Below, piece by piece: positions 11,590 through 22,179 of a DNA stretch of 64,000 nucleotides. The notes under the pieces were generated by a model, which worked only from the letters and a program-made list of their open reading frames with translations, ran no database searches and was not told where the DNA came from. The position numbers were made by a program, and so were the translations under genes. Within the stretch, counting starts at the first letter, position 1; each line of letters begins with the position of its first letter. Source of the stretch: Aspidiotus rigidus (taxonomy: Eukaryota; Arthropoda; Insecta; Hemiptera; Diaspididae); NCBI GenBank assembly GCA_035079385.1, contig JAVHKY010000044.1:930001-994000 (forward strand), given 5' to 3'.

Positions 11590-12130
11590 AGTAGTTGAAG
11601 AGTGCAGTAAGGAGTATTGTTTTCGCTTGCAGTAGGAAGAATGCGCCATCAAGTTCTCCGGTAGGAATATCATCATTCGCAACGAGGTGAGAACTAGTTT
11701 CCAATCTGATTATCTCGATATTTTCAAAAGCGTCGAGACTTAATCCCTGCTCCGGTGGGTGAAACAGCTTAATATCGGCTTTTCAAAAGATGAATGTCGA
11801 GAGGTCAGCAAATGAGTAGCAGAAGGTCATTTGAAGAGTTTCATTGTCGAATGCTCGATCAATTGACGACCACTTGAGCCAATGTATACCGTGAGACAGT
11901 TGGAACATTTCAAACTGTACACAGCATTCCTATCGAAAAGGGAGATATCCTTAATTTTGGAGAGAAATTTAGCTACATCATTGGTAGTCTAATACGACAG
12001 CTGATTTTACGAATAGGCGGCACAAGAAAGGAATCCTTTTTCGTGAGTTTCTGACGTGAGATGACCTACTGTCAAGGAGGGTCATACTTTTTTCACGAAT
12101 CAGGGAGTCATCTTTGAAGTATATGTCATT
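11590..12130 (-). pseudogene. Penelope-like element fragment with GIY-YIG endonuclease domain
   Basis: On the minus strand, 11925-11866 encodes a clear GIY-YIG core: AVYSLKCSNC followed by VYIGSSGR, including the zinc-binding-like Cys-x-x-Cys pair that Penelope-like elements carry between the two half-motifs. Further 3' on that strand, in shifted frames, follow a HPPEQGL phrase and an IEIIR phrase typical of the C-terminal part of these proteins, ending near a DDIPTGEL phrase at about 11650. A stop codon soon after the core and frame changes show the copy is dead. Upstream, toward 12130, the sequence resembles the linker after the RT thumb. PLEs pair a reverse transcriptase with this nuclease for retrotransposition. 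The RT part is missing here: a GTCGA-rich repeat lies where it would be expected. Confidence 0.8.
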
Positions 12131-12221
12131 GGCTTAACAATGGGTGTGCTAAATGATGCTGGTTTTCTCTTTGGAAGCGTCCGATGAAAAAGAGACAGAT
12201 GATGAGCTGATAGAAAACGTG

Positions 12222-13397
12222 TCGTGAAGTAAGGTCGACGTCGAAATTGAGTCGACTCTCGCTATCATAGATTGATGTTGACCCAAAATCGACTATACAT
12301 CGAAATAAAAAATGAGTCGACACTTTATTTCAGATTTTAAGCGGGACCGAGAATCGACGTCGGCATTGCGTCGACCATTGCTGCATTGGTCACGCATAAT
12401 TGAGATTCTCAATGTCCCTTGTTGTATAATCAGGACAACACAAGTTGTCTGCGAGTAGCGAAGCCACCATACACGCAGGGGTGACTGTACATCGACTCCT
12501 GATTGACGTCGATTTCGTCGATTTGAAGTCGATATAAAGTCGACCAGGGTACATTACCAGAAAACTATAAATAGACTCAATATCGATGCAACAGTTAAGC
12601 AGTCGATTTCAAATCGATAAAAAATTTGGACCTGAAATTGACGCGATATTTATCAACCCCATGCCGCCCCGATATTGACGTCGGAGTGAAGTCGATTCCA
12701 GGAATATATCGATGCAATTTTTAAAAAAGACTCCGAAAGAAGTATAGTTATTTCGAAGTGGATTTTTGGTCTCCGCTTTGTATTGATCAAAAATCGATAT
12801 CAGATTATCAGGAAAACAGGTTTCCTGGTCGTTTCAATCATCACACTCAATTTCAATCTCAAAGCCCTGTGAGAATATTTTGTAAATTTTGGGCTAAGAT
12901 TGCGCTGGTCAAATAATTTTCAAAGGTTCTCGTTTCGTATCATTATGACTACACATTCTGTCGGCGAGTATCGATATCACCAAACTTACAGAAAGCTTCT
13001 ATAGAATAACTGTACAGGCAAATGGAGATCTCAAGTCGACCAGCTTACATATCAATAATCTCAATCTGTTGCTGAGTGCTGCGATATATTACAGTATTTC
13101 AATCGAATAATGGAAAAGAATAAAATAACCACCGGTCAAAAATATTTCTGTTGTTCATTAAATTTGCGGCTGTTGTATTTTTTTGTTTTTTGTTCTTTTT
13201 TGTACGACTATAAATTAACTTAAAATCGACCTTACAGACCACTCGATTTCAAGTTGATGGAGAAATCGATTCCGGGACGACTTGAAGTCAACTTGCGTGT
13301 ATTTCACACAACTACAAATTGATCCAACAGAGCAGTTAAATATATGGACGCAATTTCGAGCAGTAAATTTCCGATCGATTTGACGTCGGCGTGGTTC
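12222..13397 (+). repeat. GTCGA-rich dispersed repeat, copy 1
   Basis: About 1.2 kb dense in GTCGA, TCGAC and ATCGAT words. Anchor phrases shared with other copies are CAGTCGATTTC followed by an A-rich GATAAAAAATTT (near 12600-12630), CATTACCAGAAAACTA (near 12551) and a TTGAGATTCTCAATG phrase (near 12400). No open frame crosses it. It is the longest of five copies. It sits between two minus-strand PLE fragments, so it may have inserted into or replaced the middle of one. Confidence 0.8.
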
Positions 13398-13459
13398 GTT
13401 GGGAAGTATAGAAAGTTAAATTAATACGATTCTCTAGATAGAGGACCCTCTAAAGAGTA

Positions 13460-13770
13460 ACCTTCGGTTGCAAATACCGCAGAAAATATATTAAACAAAT
13501 CTCGAGCGCTTTCGGTTTAACAATCAACGTATAGCAAGACATGAAAGCGACTGACCCGACTACGACTGAAAACGAGGACATCTAGTGAAATTAGGACTGC
13601 AGTAACGAGTGATCAAGATATGAAACTAATTTCATCAAGAATCTACCTGTTTAGCACGGTCACACATCGTCGCCATTCCGATTGAGAATAATTTCGATAA
13701 TACGTATGCTCAAGAGCGGTGCGTCTAAAATACAAATTTTCCCTGTAGAAGAAGATTTCCGACCCCTTCC
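13460..13770 (-). pseudogene. Penelope-like element C-terminal and 3' fragment
   Basis: The minus strand reads RRTALEH near 13725, then a frame-shifted equivalent of the IEIIRH segment, then VLNR and a stop. The same order occurs in the better preserved copy at 46175-46339, and the downstream nucleotides (GAGCGCTTTCGGTTTAA on the plus strand near 13505) match that copy's 3' region. This is the tail of a PLE protein after its GIY-YIG domain, with part of the 3' UTR. Several indels make it non-functional. Confidence 0.65.
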
Positions 13771-14683
13771 TGAAATTGTGATCGCTAATGATTGAATATC
13801 CCGCAGAAGCCGGTTGTCTTATAATTTTCCTTTTTTCCAAGCTCTCCTTTGCTGGGCCACTCTAAACTTAATCTCCCCAATATACACGCTGTTGCAGTCT
13901 TTTCATCCTGCACAGCCTTCTCTTCTCAACGAACAAACGGCGTCCTCCAACTTGGCGAACAATCCTTTTACGGTGATAAAATATAGAGCGCTGGACGAAA
14001 TCCAGAAGAGCGGAGGACGCGGGGCAACTGTGGGGAAAATTTTCCTAGAAGTGGAAGCCCGACCCAGCGCTTCCTACTGTCACGGTTCAATTCACGAGAG
14101 AAGGAGGAGGTAGAATCGAGATATTTTTACGAACCATCAGATTGATGTCCAAATTGACCTCATTCACTCTGGCCAAGTGTTTTATACTCATCCAAAGCGA
14201 CCTGAATCAATGGGATATGGATAAGTCGGTGGATCGAGCTATTAAACAAAGTCATCTTGTGGGCAACAGGACCGAATGACGCCCCGTGGGCTAAAATATC
14301 GGTCGAAGTATCTTCTCTGTGGATCCTAAACTCATGGACATTATCTCTCGACGCTTAGTAATTTATCGAGGATCCTCTGACTTTCAAAATCAATTTTATG
14401 AGAGCGTATTCTACTTACAGGTACGTAAGAATCTACTCATTTAGGAGATGTTGAAGTCCAGTCCTCGTTCACGGGACGTCGTCTATTTAATTGTGCCAGT
14501 AGTAAACATGAATCAATAACACTTGGCCTGTAGAGAAAGATCAAGTTCAATTTTGGACGTGAATAGGGATGCCTGCCCTTTCGGAAAACTCAAAAATGGG
14601 ATTTACAATTACATAAAATACAATATCTATGTTGTAGCATTTTAATGATAAATATTTCTTAGTGATTACAGAGTACTTGAGTC
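13771..14683. other. Non-coding stretch, nothing recognised
   Basis: A 99-codon frame at 13814-14113 (+) has an ordinary composition but no family resemblance and no clear splice sites. Nothing else is supported here. Confidence 0.4.
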
Positions 14684-15019
14684 CAGTGGCGTAGCGAGGG
14701 GGGGGGAGTGGTTTAGAGGGGTCGGAACCCCCCCCCCAAGAAAAATTAAATATCAAATTCTATTCCTAATAGTAATGAGAAATCGATGAACGATCGAATG
14801 TATAAAATGAATACGGGAAAAATGTACTGTGGACTTTCTGCAATTTTTCAATAATTCTTTTCATCTTCCCTCATTTCTCTTTGAAGCCCGCCCCTACGAG
14901 ACTGTTTAGTGTTTCCTTATTTTGCCAATTTCTGAAACTTTTTTGTATCATATCTTTTCTCCAACTTCTTCAACCCCCCCCCCCCCCCCCCCCAGAAAAA
15001 TTTCCTGGCTACGCCACTG
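14684..15019. mobile_element. hAT-type MITE, 336 bp (CAGTGGCGTAGC ends)
   Basis: Terminal inverted repeats start CAGTGGCGTAGC on both ends. Exact 8-bp target duplications CTTGAGTC flank it (14676-14683 and 15020-15027). G-rich and C-rich homopolymer tracts lie just inside the ends (14700-14708 and 14974-14993), giving extra self-complementarity. No ORF, so it depends on a transposase from elsewhere. This terminal sequence is common among animal hAT MITEs. Confidence 0.92.
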
Positions 15020-15908
15020 CTTGAGTCGATCAAGCCGATTACTTTCGGCACTCTAAAATTCATTCTGTTAATTAGTCTATAAACTAGATAGATTTACTGA
15101 AATTTAGGATAACCTAGACTACGTTGGTCAATGAAATTTCCTAACATCTTGTAGTATAGGGGAGTCGTGTTTTTGCCAATTTTATCAAAAGGAAAAGACA
15201 AGATTGATTTTATTTCTTCAATAAGAACACAATGCTTGTTTGTTGAGTTTAGGTATGTCTCGGAGTTTATAAACTCATGTATAAAAAACAGTGAGCCTAT
15301 ACTGTACGCTTCCGAATTCAATTTATAAATTCAAAGGGAGGCTAACTCGCGACTCGTAGTTAAGAACTAGATATATGGCATGCTTAATTTTATGTCTCGC
15401 ACAGTAGTAAAACTTTCCACTTTCAAAACTCGCGATAAATTTTCAAGAGTCAGAATTCACGAAATTACATTTCTTCTGAGCCGAAGTTTCACAGATCTCT
15501 ATTCGATCTTCTCAGGCTGTCTCATCAGTCATTACTGCGTATTCGCGACGAGCGTTATGTAATTAAATTCGCTATATCGGTCTTAGTATCAAATACACAC
15601 TCAATTTTCTTTTCACTCGAGAGACAGACACTCCATTGGGTTTGCTCAACGTTCTAATCTTCTCGAATTTGACAAAGTAAGATAGATGCAGATGGCTGTA
15701 GTAAGTCGAATTCTACGACCATCATAAATACGAACGGAAGTATACCCAGCTATCTTCTAACTTACGGTTTTCATATACTACGCTATTACGTTTGGCAGAA
15801 ACAAAGCGGTCATAAAATTCCATAACGCTTCCTTCCTTCCTTCCTTCACGTATTTATTAATAATTCAAGTCTTTACTAACCCTCTCTCTCGCTGTTCTTA
15901 TGTTCCAG
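15020..15908. other. Non-coding stretch, probable intron before the 15909 exon
   Basis: No gene or element seen. A (CCTT)n run occurs at 15828-15846. The last 40 bases are a strong polypyrimidine tract leading to the acceptor at 15907-15908. Confidence 0.5.
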
Positions 15909-16030
15909 ATACCTACATCTAGTCGCTCAAAAATAGCCTCATGTATTTTTGAAACTGACGAACGTGTTGGTGCCGGATAGAAGCCATCGCCGCGATCAAA
16001 ATGTCAGATCCGGATCATTTCGATGACGAT
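15909..16030 (+). CDS. First coding exon of an unidentified gene (CDS begins 16001)
   Basis: A polypyrimidine tract ending TTATGTTCCAG precedes the exon and GTAAGG follows it at 16031, so both splice sites match consensus. Within it about 92 bases of 5' UTR lead to ATG at 16001 in the context CGATCAAAATG, giving ten codons, MSDPDHFDDD, ending exactly at the donor in phase 0. Such a short acidic first coding exon is common in animal genes with large first introns. The remaining exons could not be recognised, so they may lie tens of kilobases away or beyond the window. The gene's identity is unknown. An upstream untranslated exon is required by the acceptor; the CpG-rich block at about 4245 is one candidate. 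Confidence 0.6.
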
Positions 16031-17930
16031 GTAAGGAAATTTACTCTGATTTATTGAACTTATAATTATAGAGCGGGAAAGAACCAGAAGAAAAAAAACG
16101 AACTTTCGAACTAAATTTGCGACGCTTACTACCTATGCAGGATGTACTAAAAAGCCCTTGGGACATGCGACCCGAGAGTTTACGTCATATTTTCCTATTG
16201 TTACAAATCGATACTATTGTATACCGTATTTTCGTACACACATGCTGTACACAGTCATACTCCTATCATAATATCTCCTTTATTTCGTTGATGGCTTACT
16301 AACGTCTGTGGATGAGTTCAATTTGAAATTTGAAAATGTAATTACTTTCGTGGAGATCCTCATCGAACTTCAATTTCGCAGTAGGTCACATATGGCGATG
16401 CCTCTCGCGTTAGTATTTCCTTACCTTTAACGTGGTGAAAATTAATGAAGAACTCTCTAAAAATTGAAGATGAGAAAATATCGCCAAAGAGCTCTAATTT
16501 TAATTAATGCGGTGATGGTACTTTTCTCGAAATCGTACACGAACAGCAGGATACGACGCCTAAATTGTTTCTTATGATCTTTTCCTCTTCCTTCTTCCAT
16601 TTGTCGTACTTTAAAATGTTCGACTTTTCTTTCTTTTTCATTAGATATTTTTCAACTAAGAACGAGGAGGGAGACGCGTTCAATAAATAACTTGTTCTTT
16701 TATAGGCTTCGTAGTTCCTGGATTTAGTTAAACGAAAAAACCATTGAGTTTGAAGTATAATTGTATATCTGTTCGTTGTTCATAATAATCATAATCCACT
16801 TACCGTTTTTTTCTTCAAGTTTGTAAAAGTTCGTTACGAAAGGCAGATTCGTGGTTTATTCGCAAAAGCTAAGACAAGATAAATAGACGGAGACATATAA
16901 TTGTATCTCTCGAGCCACTAGCGATTTTCAAAAGTTTTACTTTCGTCTTCGTTGATTTCTCGTTTTTTGGCAGTTTCTCAGCGGTAGACTGTAAGAAAAA
17001 TGTTCTTCGTGATATGGAAGAAGCCTGGAAATTTTAAAATTTATATCTCTTGCAATTTTTCGTTTCACCCTTATATCAAGATGAGCGAAAATCATACAAC
17101 TTACAGATTGAGTTTACAACAATTTGGTCTCTTCCAAAAAAGGTTTGTTTATGCCCGAAGTTTTCAGCTCAAAGCGTTTTTTACTTATACAAATACGAAA
17201 ATGAATGATAGCCTTTTTAGTTACTTTCTTTTATCTCTGTCCTGAAAAATTTTGATTATTTTTAGAAACAAAAAATTCTTTTAAAAGTTTTCCGGTTCTC
17301 GTGACTCCATTTTCTAACGTAAAAAATATTATCAATAAAATAGTTTGAAATTTAAAAGAAATTGGCCCAGTCTCTGCGCAGATCGAAGAGGAAAATGTTC
17401 AGTAAACCGTGTGGATTTTATCTTGAATTAATAATCTATTTCATGGGGTCAACGAAGTCTCAGATCGGTTCTCTTGATTTTAAAATTTGTTTTGTATTTT
17501 TTGCTGTCATAGTTAGTAAATGATATCTTGAACTTTTCCTCACGTCAGTGTAGACGCCCTTCCCGCTCCTTCTGTCCTCGATGTACTGTACAGTACTCGC
17601 AAAAAAATGAAAAATCTATGAATTATGTCGCAGTCTTAAGCATGTCATTCGTTTTGTCAATATTTACAGTCCTTTTTAGGCGAAAGGTCTCAAATAAAAA
17701 GTTTTATACGAAAAGTAACATTTATTATCTTATCCATGAACTTTCTTGGTAACGATTTTATAATGGAACAAAGAATTAGTGTTGTAAACGAGTTAGAAAA
17801 AAGTTTCCTGGAAGCAGAGAAAATTTAATGTACCGTTCAAAATATCCTCTCTGCTCTCAAGTTCCAACACCGGCTGCTGAAAAAATTGAAGAAACTGGCT
17901 TAACCATGTCGATTTTTAGTCAAAACCCAG
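16031..17930. other. Probable intron, nothing recognised
   Basis: A/T-rich sequence following the donor at 16031. Short frames at 16117-16302, 17000-17245 and 17528-17752 lack splice context and family resemblance. Confidence 0.45.
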
Positions 17931-17939
17931 TGTCAACAT

Positions 17940-18585
17940 CAAAATTTACTTACTTGAATGTCTCTGTCGAAATTGCGTCGGTACATCATTGAAGTCGATC
18001 TCAAGTCAACGTGGAGTCGATTTTGAATAGTTTTCTCCAAATTTTTCTATCGACTTGAAATCGACTGCTCTGTGAGGTCGATTTCCAGACGATTTTTAGT
18101 TCTCCCGTGATGGACGCTGGTCGATTAAGAATCGACCTTCAATCGAAGTCGATATAGCCCTGTTTAGAAACTTTGCTAGTCGCAGACAGAATGGTGAGAG
18201 CTGCTGAGAATCTCTATTATACTTGACCAGTGCAGCGGTGGTCGAATCTACGCATTGTCGACATCGATTTCGAGTCGGTAATTGAAATCTGATACTTGAA
18301 GTCGACTCGTTTTTGACCTCAATTCTGAAACCCCATCAGATTATGTGTTTGAAATTGGCCGTTGTCACCCGTACAATCGATCCCAAATCAACGGCCATTA
18401 TTCGGGGTCCACGTCAATCTATGATACCGGGAGTGTACTCGATTTCGATGTCGTCGATGAGTTGATGGTAAAAAGGAGAACTCGATTTTGAGAGACTTAC
18501 AGTCTTTTAAGTCGATTTGCGATCGATATTGAGCGGAACTAAACCGACTTCTGGTGAAAAAGGCGAGTCGATTTGGAATAGACAC
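17940..18585 (-). repeat. GTCGA-rich dispersed repeat, copy 2
   Basis: Inverted relative to copies 1, 4 and 5: the plus strand shows the reverse complement of the core, CGACTTGAAATCGACTGCTC at 18053-18072, and AGAATCTCTATTATACTTGA near 18210 mirrors the TTGAGATTCTC phrase of copy 1. Dense GTCGA/TCGAC words throughout; no ORF. It abuts the LINE endonuclease fragment at 18690. Confidence 0.75.
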
Positions 18586-18689
18586 GGTTAATTCGGAGGA
18601 CTTTCTACTAACCATTCAACCCTCAATTGTCGTAAAATCGCAGAACCTCAACAGAGTGTTGCTACGATTATGCCCATAATATACTAAAT

Positions 18690-19140
18690 TTCATTTGTGC
18701 TTGTCGCCTCCAGAGAAGATGAAGTCAAACTCTTCACGCGCTATTTGATTACTATGTGACCGCCTCACGTCACCTATACCAAGAATATCTAGGTCTAATT
18801 GTTTTGCCTCGAGTTCCACATTGTCTAGTTTCCCAGTTTGGTGCATAGATCGAACACTCCAAGGAGCAAATCTTTGTGTGCATATTCCGACCACGTATGT
18901 CCCTCCTCACTGGACGCAGGATGGTTCGAGAAGAGGTCACGGTGTCCGAAACTGCAGTCTCATATTGCTTTGTCGTTTCTAGGGGTGAGTACCAACATTG
19001 GTTCCCGTTGCCTTTTAAGAGATTTTCTGTTAGGGTTCTCTCCCTTAGCCTTTGGAGAGCCAACTCCTCACTCAAGGCAGCAGATTGATTTTCTGTCGGG
19101 GTGTTCCTTCTCTTAGCCTTTGGGGTTGACTGTCCCTTCC
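18690..19140 (-). pseudogene. Non-LTR retrotransposon 5' fragment with endonuclease domain start
   Basis: The minus strand at 18894-18691 encodes the N-terminal part of an apurinic-type endonuclease domain as found in LINEs: a WSVRSMHQTGKLDNVE phrase, then LDLDILGIGDVRRS, and a FIFSGGDKH phrase at the end. In intact family members the sequence is close to WNVR...LGISE.RW..., so the catalytic Glu of the ISEVRW motif has become Asp here. The upstream 19140-18900 part resembles the 5' leader and ORF start of such elements. The copy stops abruptly at about 18690, giving a 3'-truncated remnant. The clade (RTE, CR1 or Jockey-like) cannot be settled from this piece. Confidence 0.75.
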
Positions 19141-22100
19141 ACGGAACAATGGTGTGAAATACTTACAATCTTGCCGATACATTGGCCTTCCCGACATCCT
19201 GGAGTTGTAGCTTTAGATTCTTCATACTTTACGTGTTCAGTAGCAATCTTGAGTTATCATGAGTGATATTAGTGTTAGAGATGAAGATTTATAAGTCGCA
19301 ACCCTATGTGCTGTTCTTAGCTAATCCTGGTTCATTATTTCGAGTGATTGGTACCCATTTCTATTTGTTGACCGCCTTTATGTATTTCTCACGAACACCA
19401 GACGTCGAAAGCGGGGACTTGCTCTTCGTTTCAACAACTTTCTCATTTTATTCCGCAATCTAATTAGGTCAATCTTGTCCAAGACACGAGTCGCGTTCAA
19501 TAATCTTTTGCAGTTTTCAGACGCCACTTTCCGTAGGATGGTAGGCTGAGTGTCGCTGAACTAACACATATAATAGAATATAGGCTACTAGAAAGTATAA
19601 TATTTCAAGCCCACTCAACGCATCGGAGCATTGAAGCCATCATCAGTGACGAACTCGTCTGTTGTTGTCGTATCTCTCAAAATAAGGTTACAAAGAGTAT
19701 AATGCAACCATAAAACTGTCTTCTTCACTTCCGAAAACTTTAAATAATGACAAAATTTCGGTAGGTTGTCATTTGCGACGAGCTTTTGGGAGAATTCCTT
19801 CGCGTTTGTTTTTCTTCCAAAGTATCACTCATTTTCTCTCGTTCTCGAGATGAGATGACAAACCCTCCATTAGATCCGCTTTCAAGCTAATAGCCCTGCG
19901 AGTGTTTACGAAATATGATACGTTGACAAAATATGTCTCAGTCGAAATTCACCTCACGAAGATGCAGGCCTGTGAAAAGTTGATGATGGCTATGACGCGG
20001 GTAGTGATTTTTATATCACAATATGAAGCAGCTCGAGTTGTTGTTATTGTTATTCTCATCAGCAATATGGTACGTTAATGTTGATTAATCCTTCCGCTAA
20101 TGGACGCATTACTTTAAAAAAATACGGGAATATTATAGCCTTTGAGAGGAAAGGGAAAAAAAAAGAGGGGTACAGAAGAAAGTAACCCGGCACCAACGCT
20201 GCAGTGTATTAACTAAACAACTTTGAACAAAAATGAGAGAAAGGGTACAAAATGCTATCGCACGTTCTCGCACAGCAAGCACCCTTTTAATTTTCACGAC
20301 TTTTTAACAAGCTCTATAGTTTTTTCTCTCTCTTCTTCGTCTCTACCATTTGTTATTCGAACGGTTGATGGTTTTTAATTTGAGGTTCTTGGAAGGCAGC
20401 CTTTCGCGCGTCTCGTCGCGATTGAAGCTAGCCAAAACTGTCTTCTTAATTACACACCACCCATGAAATCTTTTCTTCTTTTTTTTGACTACGTCAAAAC
20501 AAAGTATTATTGTGCGAAATTTGAAGCGGCGAAATTTCTCTTCGTACCAACGCGAACAAAAGCTAAAATGCGAAACGCCAGGAGTTGGAAATCGTCCACG
20601 AAACTCGTTTGTCCAGTAACGCCTCCCTCGGTATTTCTTTCGTTTTCGATTGTTCGACCATGCGGTGGATGTCGTTGCGGGATTAATCGGTGTGTGTACG
20701 CTGCCTAGAATAAAGTCTGGCGCGAGATTTGCCTTTCTTCTCATTCCACCGCCGGGTACACATTATACGAACTTCGCTGATCGTCGAGGCAGCGAATTTG
20801 TCGCCAAAAGTTTTTCGAAACGAAATACGCGGTTTATTGTTCCAGCACTTTTCCGCCCGCACTATATGTTCGTCTGTTTGCTAATACCGCGCGAGCAAAA
20901 AGAAGCTTTTTAACGGAAGATAGTTTACGTACGGTGTTCCATTATGTGCCGCGAAATTATATCCAATGCGGTATTCACAGAAATAATCCATCTGGCCGCG
21001 TATCTGAATTATATATCGTTACTGCATCATCGTACAGGAATTTAATGTTTCACTGCATAGAGAATCTCTTGTTTTGAAACTACTTTCAGGTAGCCCTGAT
21101 AGCGTGTTTGCAAAGAGAGAAGTTGGATTAGATGAAAAACTATGTCTTTAATTATTATTTGAAAGATAGTGGGTTAGAGGAGTTTAATTTTATCGATACT
21201 TTGTATTCTCATTCCGCCTCCCCTCTATCGCTGTCCAAGTATTTCACTAAAATCCTCTTCATCCCTGCTTGTATCATTTATTACTCCGCCTTCTCATCCT
21301 CTCTTACTTGGCAAAGGGCTATTTGGGGAATACTTGTGATTCAGTTTTGGTTTTCGGAAGCCATAGATAAATTACGTAAGGGTATGGGAGTGGGAGGGGA
21401 AAATCAATTTGGACTTGAAAAACGTTTTCAGTATTACTGCTCTACTCACCCTTACTCACTCACTCAATATGAATTCCAATTTCGCGAGTCAAATTTTGAA
21501 AAATTTGCCTTCAAAGTGAGCGATCCTGTTTTATCATTCTTCATATTATCACTATTTTTCTGTCTAAAAATGTTTGAGTCTTCTCAAATATTTTTGGAAA
21601 TAACTACAATTTAACGTTTTTTACATAGTTCTTGGGCAAAATCTTGAAGGAAGGAGGGGAAAGGGTTCGAAAAAATTGTTTTTATTTTTAAATAGAGGGA
21701 TATTCCAGCGTGAGAGAGATCCAGAGGTTGAAGTTGGTGGATACACCTGAATCATCAGAAGCTGAGGCCACATCATCGATGGTCCACCAGACCTGAACGC
21801 GTATCAGAGACGACGACGATGATAGGGAGAGGGGGTCAAAAATGTGCAAAATCGTCCTTATGTAATTAATGTTGCCTACAAGTGAAATCACTTTTCAAGT
21901 TCATTTTGTAACCCGTTGGTCGACCTCCTAAGTAATTTCCTCATAATGAGAGACTCAGGGTTTTCAGGTTCTTCGTCTTCATTTTCGACTGCGTCACCCC
22001 TTCATTTTCTAGAGAAACAGAAACTTGATTTAAGATTTCTCTATCCTCCAAAAGTCTGGCAGTCGTCAATATCAACAAAATCAGACATCCTTGGTCACAT

Positions 22101-22179
22101 TTCGGACTTCACAAACTACCACCCTTTAAATACCCCCCTATTTTCATTAAAAAATTCAAATCTCTCTTGAAGATATGAC
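19141..22179. other. Mostly non-coding stretch
   Basis: No supported gene. A PLE-tail-like signature lies at 19600-19650. A CpG-rich block at 20560-20960 carries mirrored frames on both strands and looks like promoter or regulatory DNA rather than coding sequence. The 160-codon frame at 21132-21614 is Phe/Ser-rich without any motif. The 84-codon frame at 21916-22170 directly precedes the PLE and could be its eroded 5' part. Confidence 0.4.
19600..19650 (-). other. PLE-tail or hammerhead-like CTGATGA signature
   Basis: On the minus strand CTGATGATGGC (19646-19636) is followed by CAATGCTCCGATGCGTTGAG. Penelope-like elements often carry a hammerhead ribozyme motif with a CTGATGA core and a CGAAAC partner near their ends. 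Here the expected CGAAAC reads CGATGC, so the core is degenerate. The assignment is from memory of the family pattern. Confidence 0.35.

Noticed and set aside
11620..11670. 28-nt microexon between TTGCAG and GTAGGA
   Set aside because: It falls inside the minus-strand PLE fragment and begins with a stop in one frame; chance splice-like words.
20343..20913. 133-codon minus frame and plus-strand frames
   Set aside because: Overlapping on both strands in a CpG-rich block; no domain and no splice signals.
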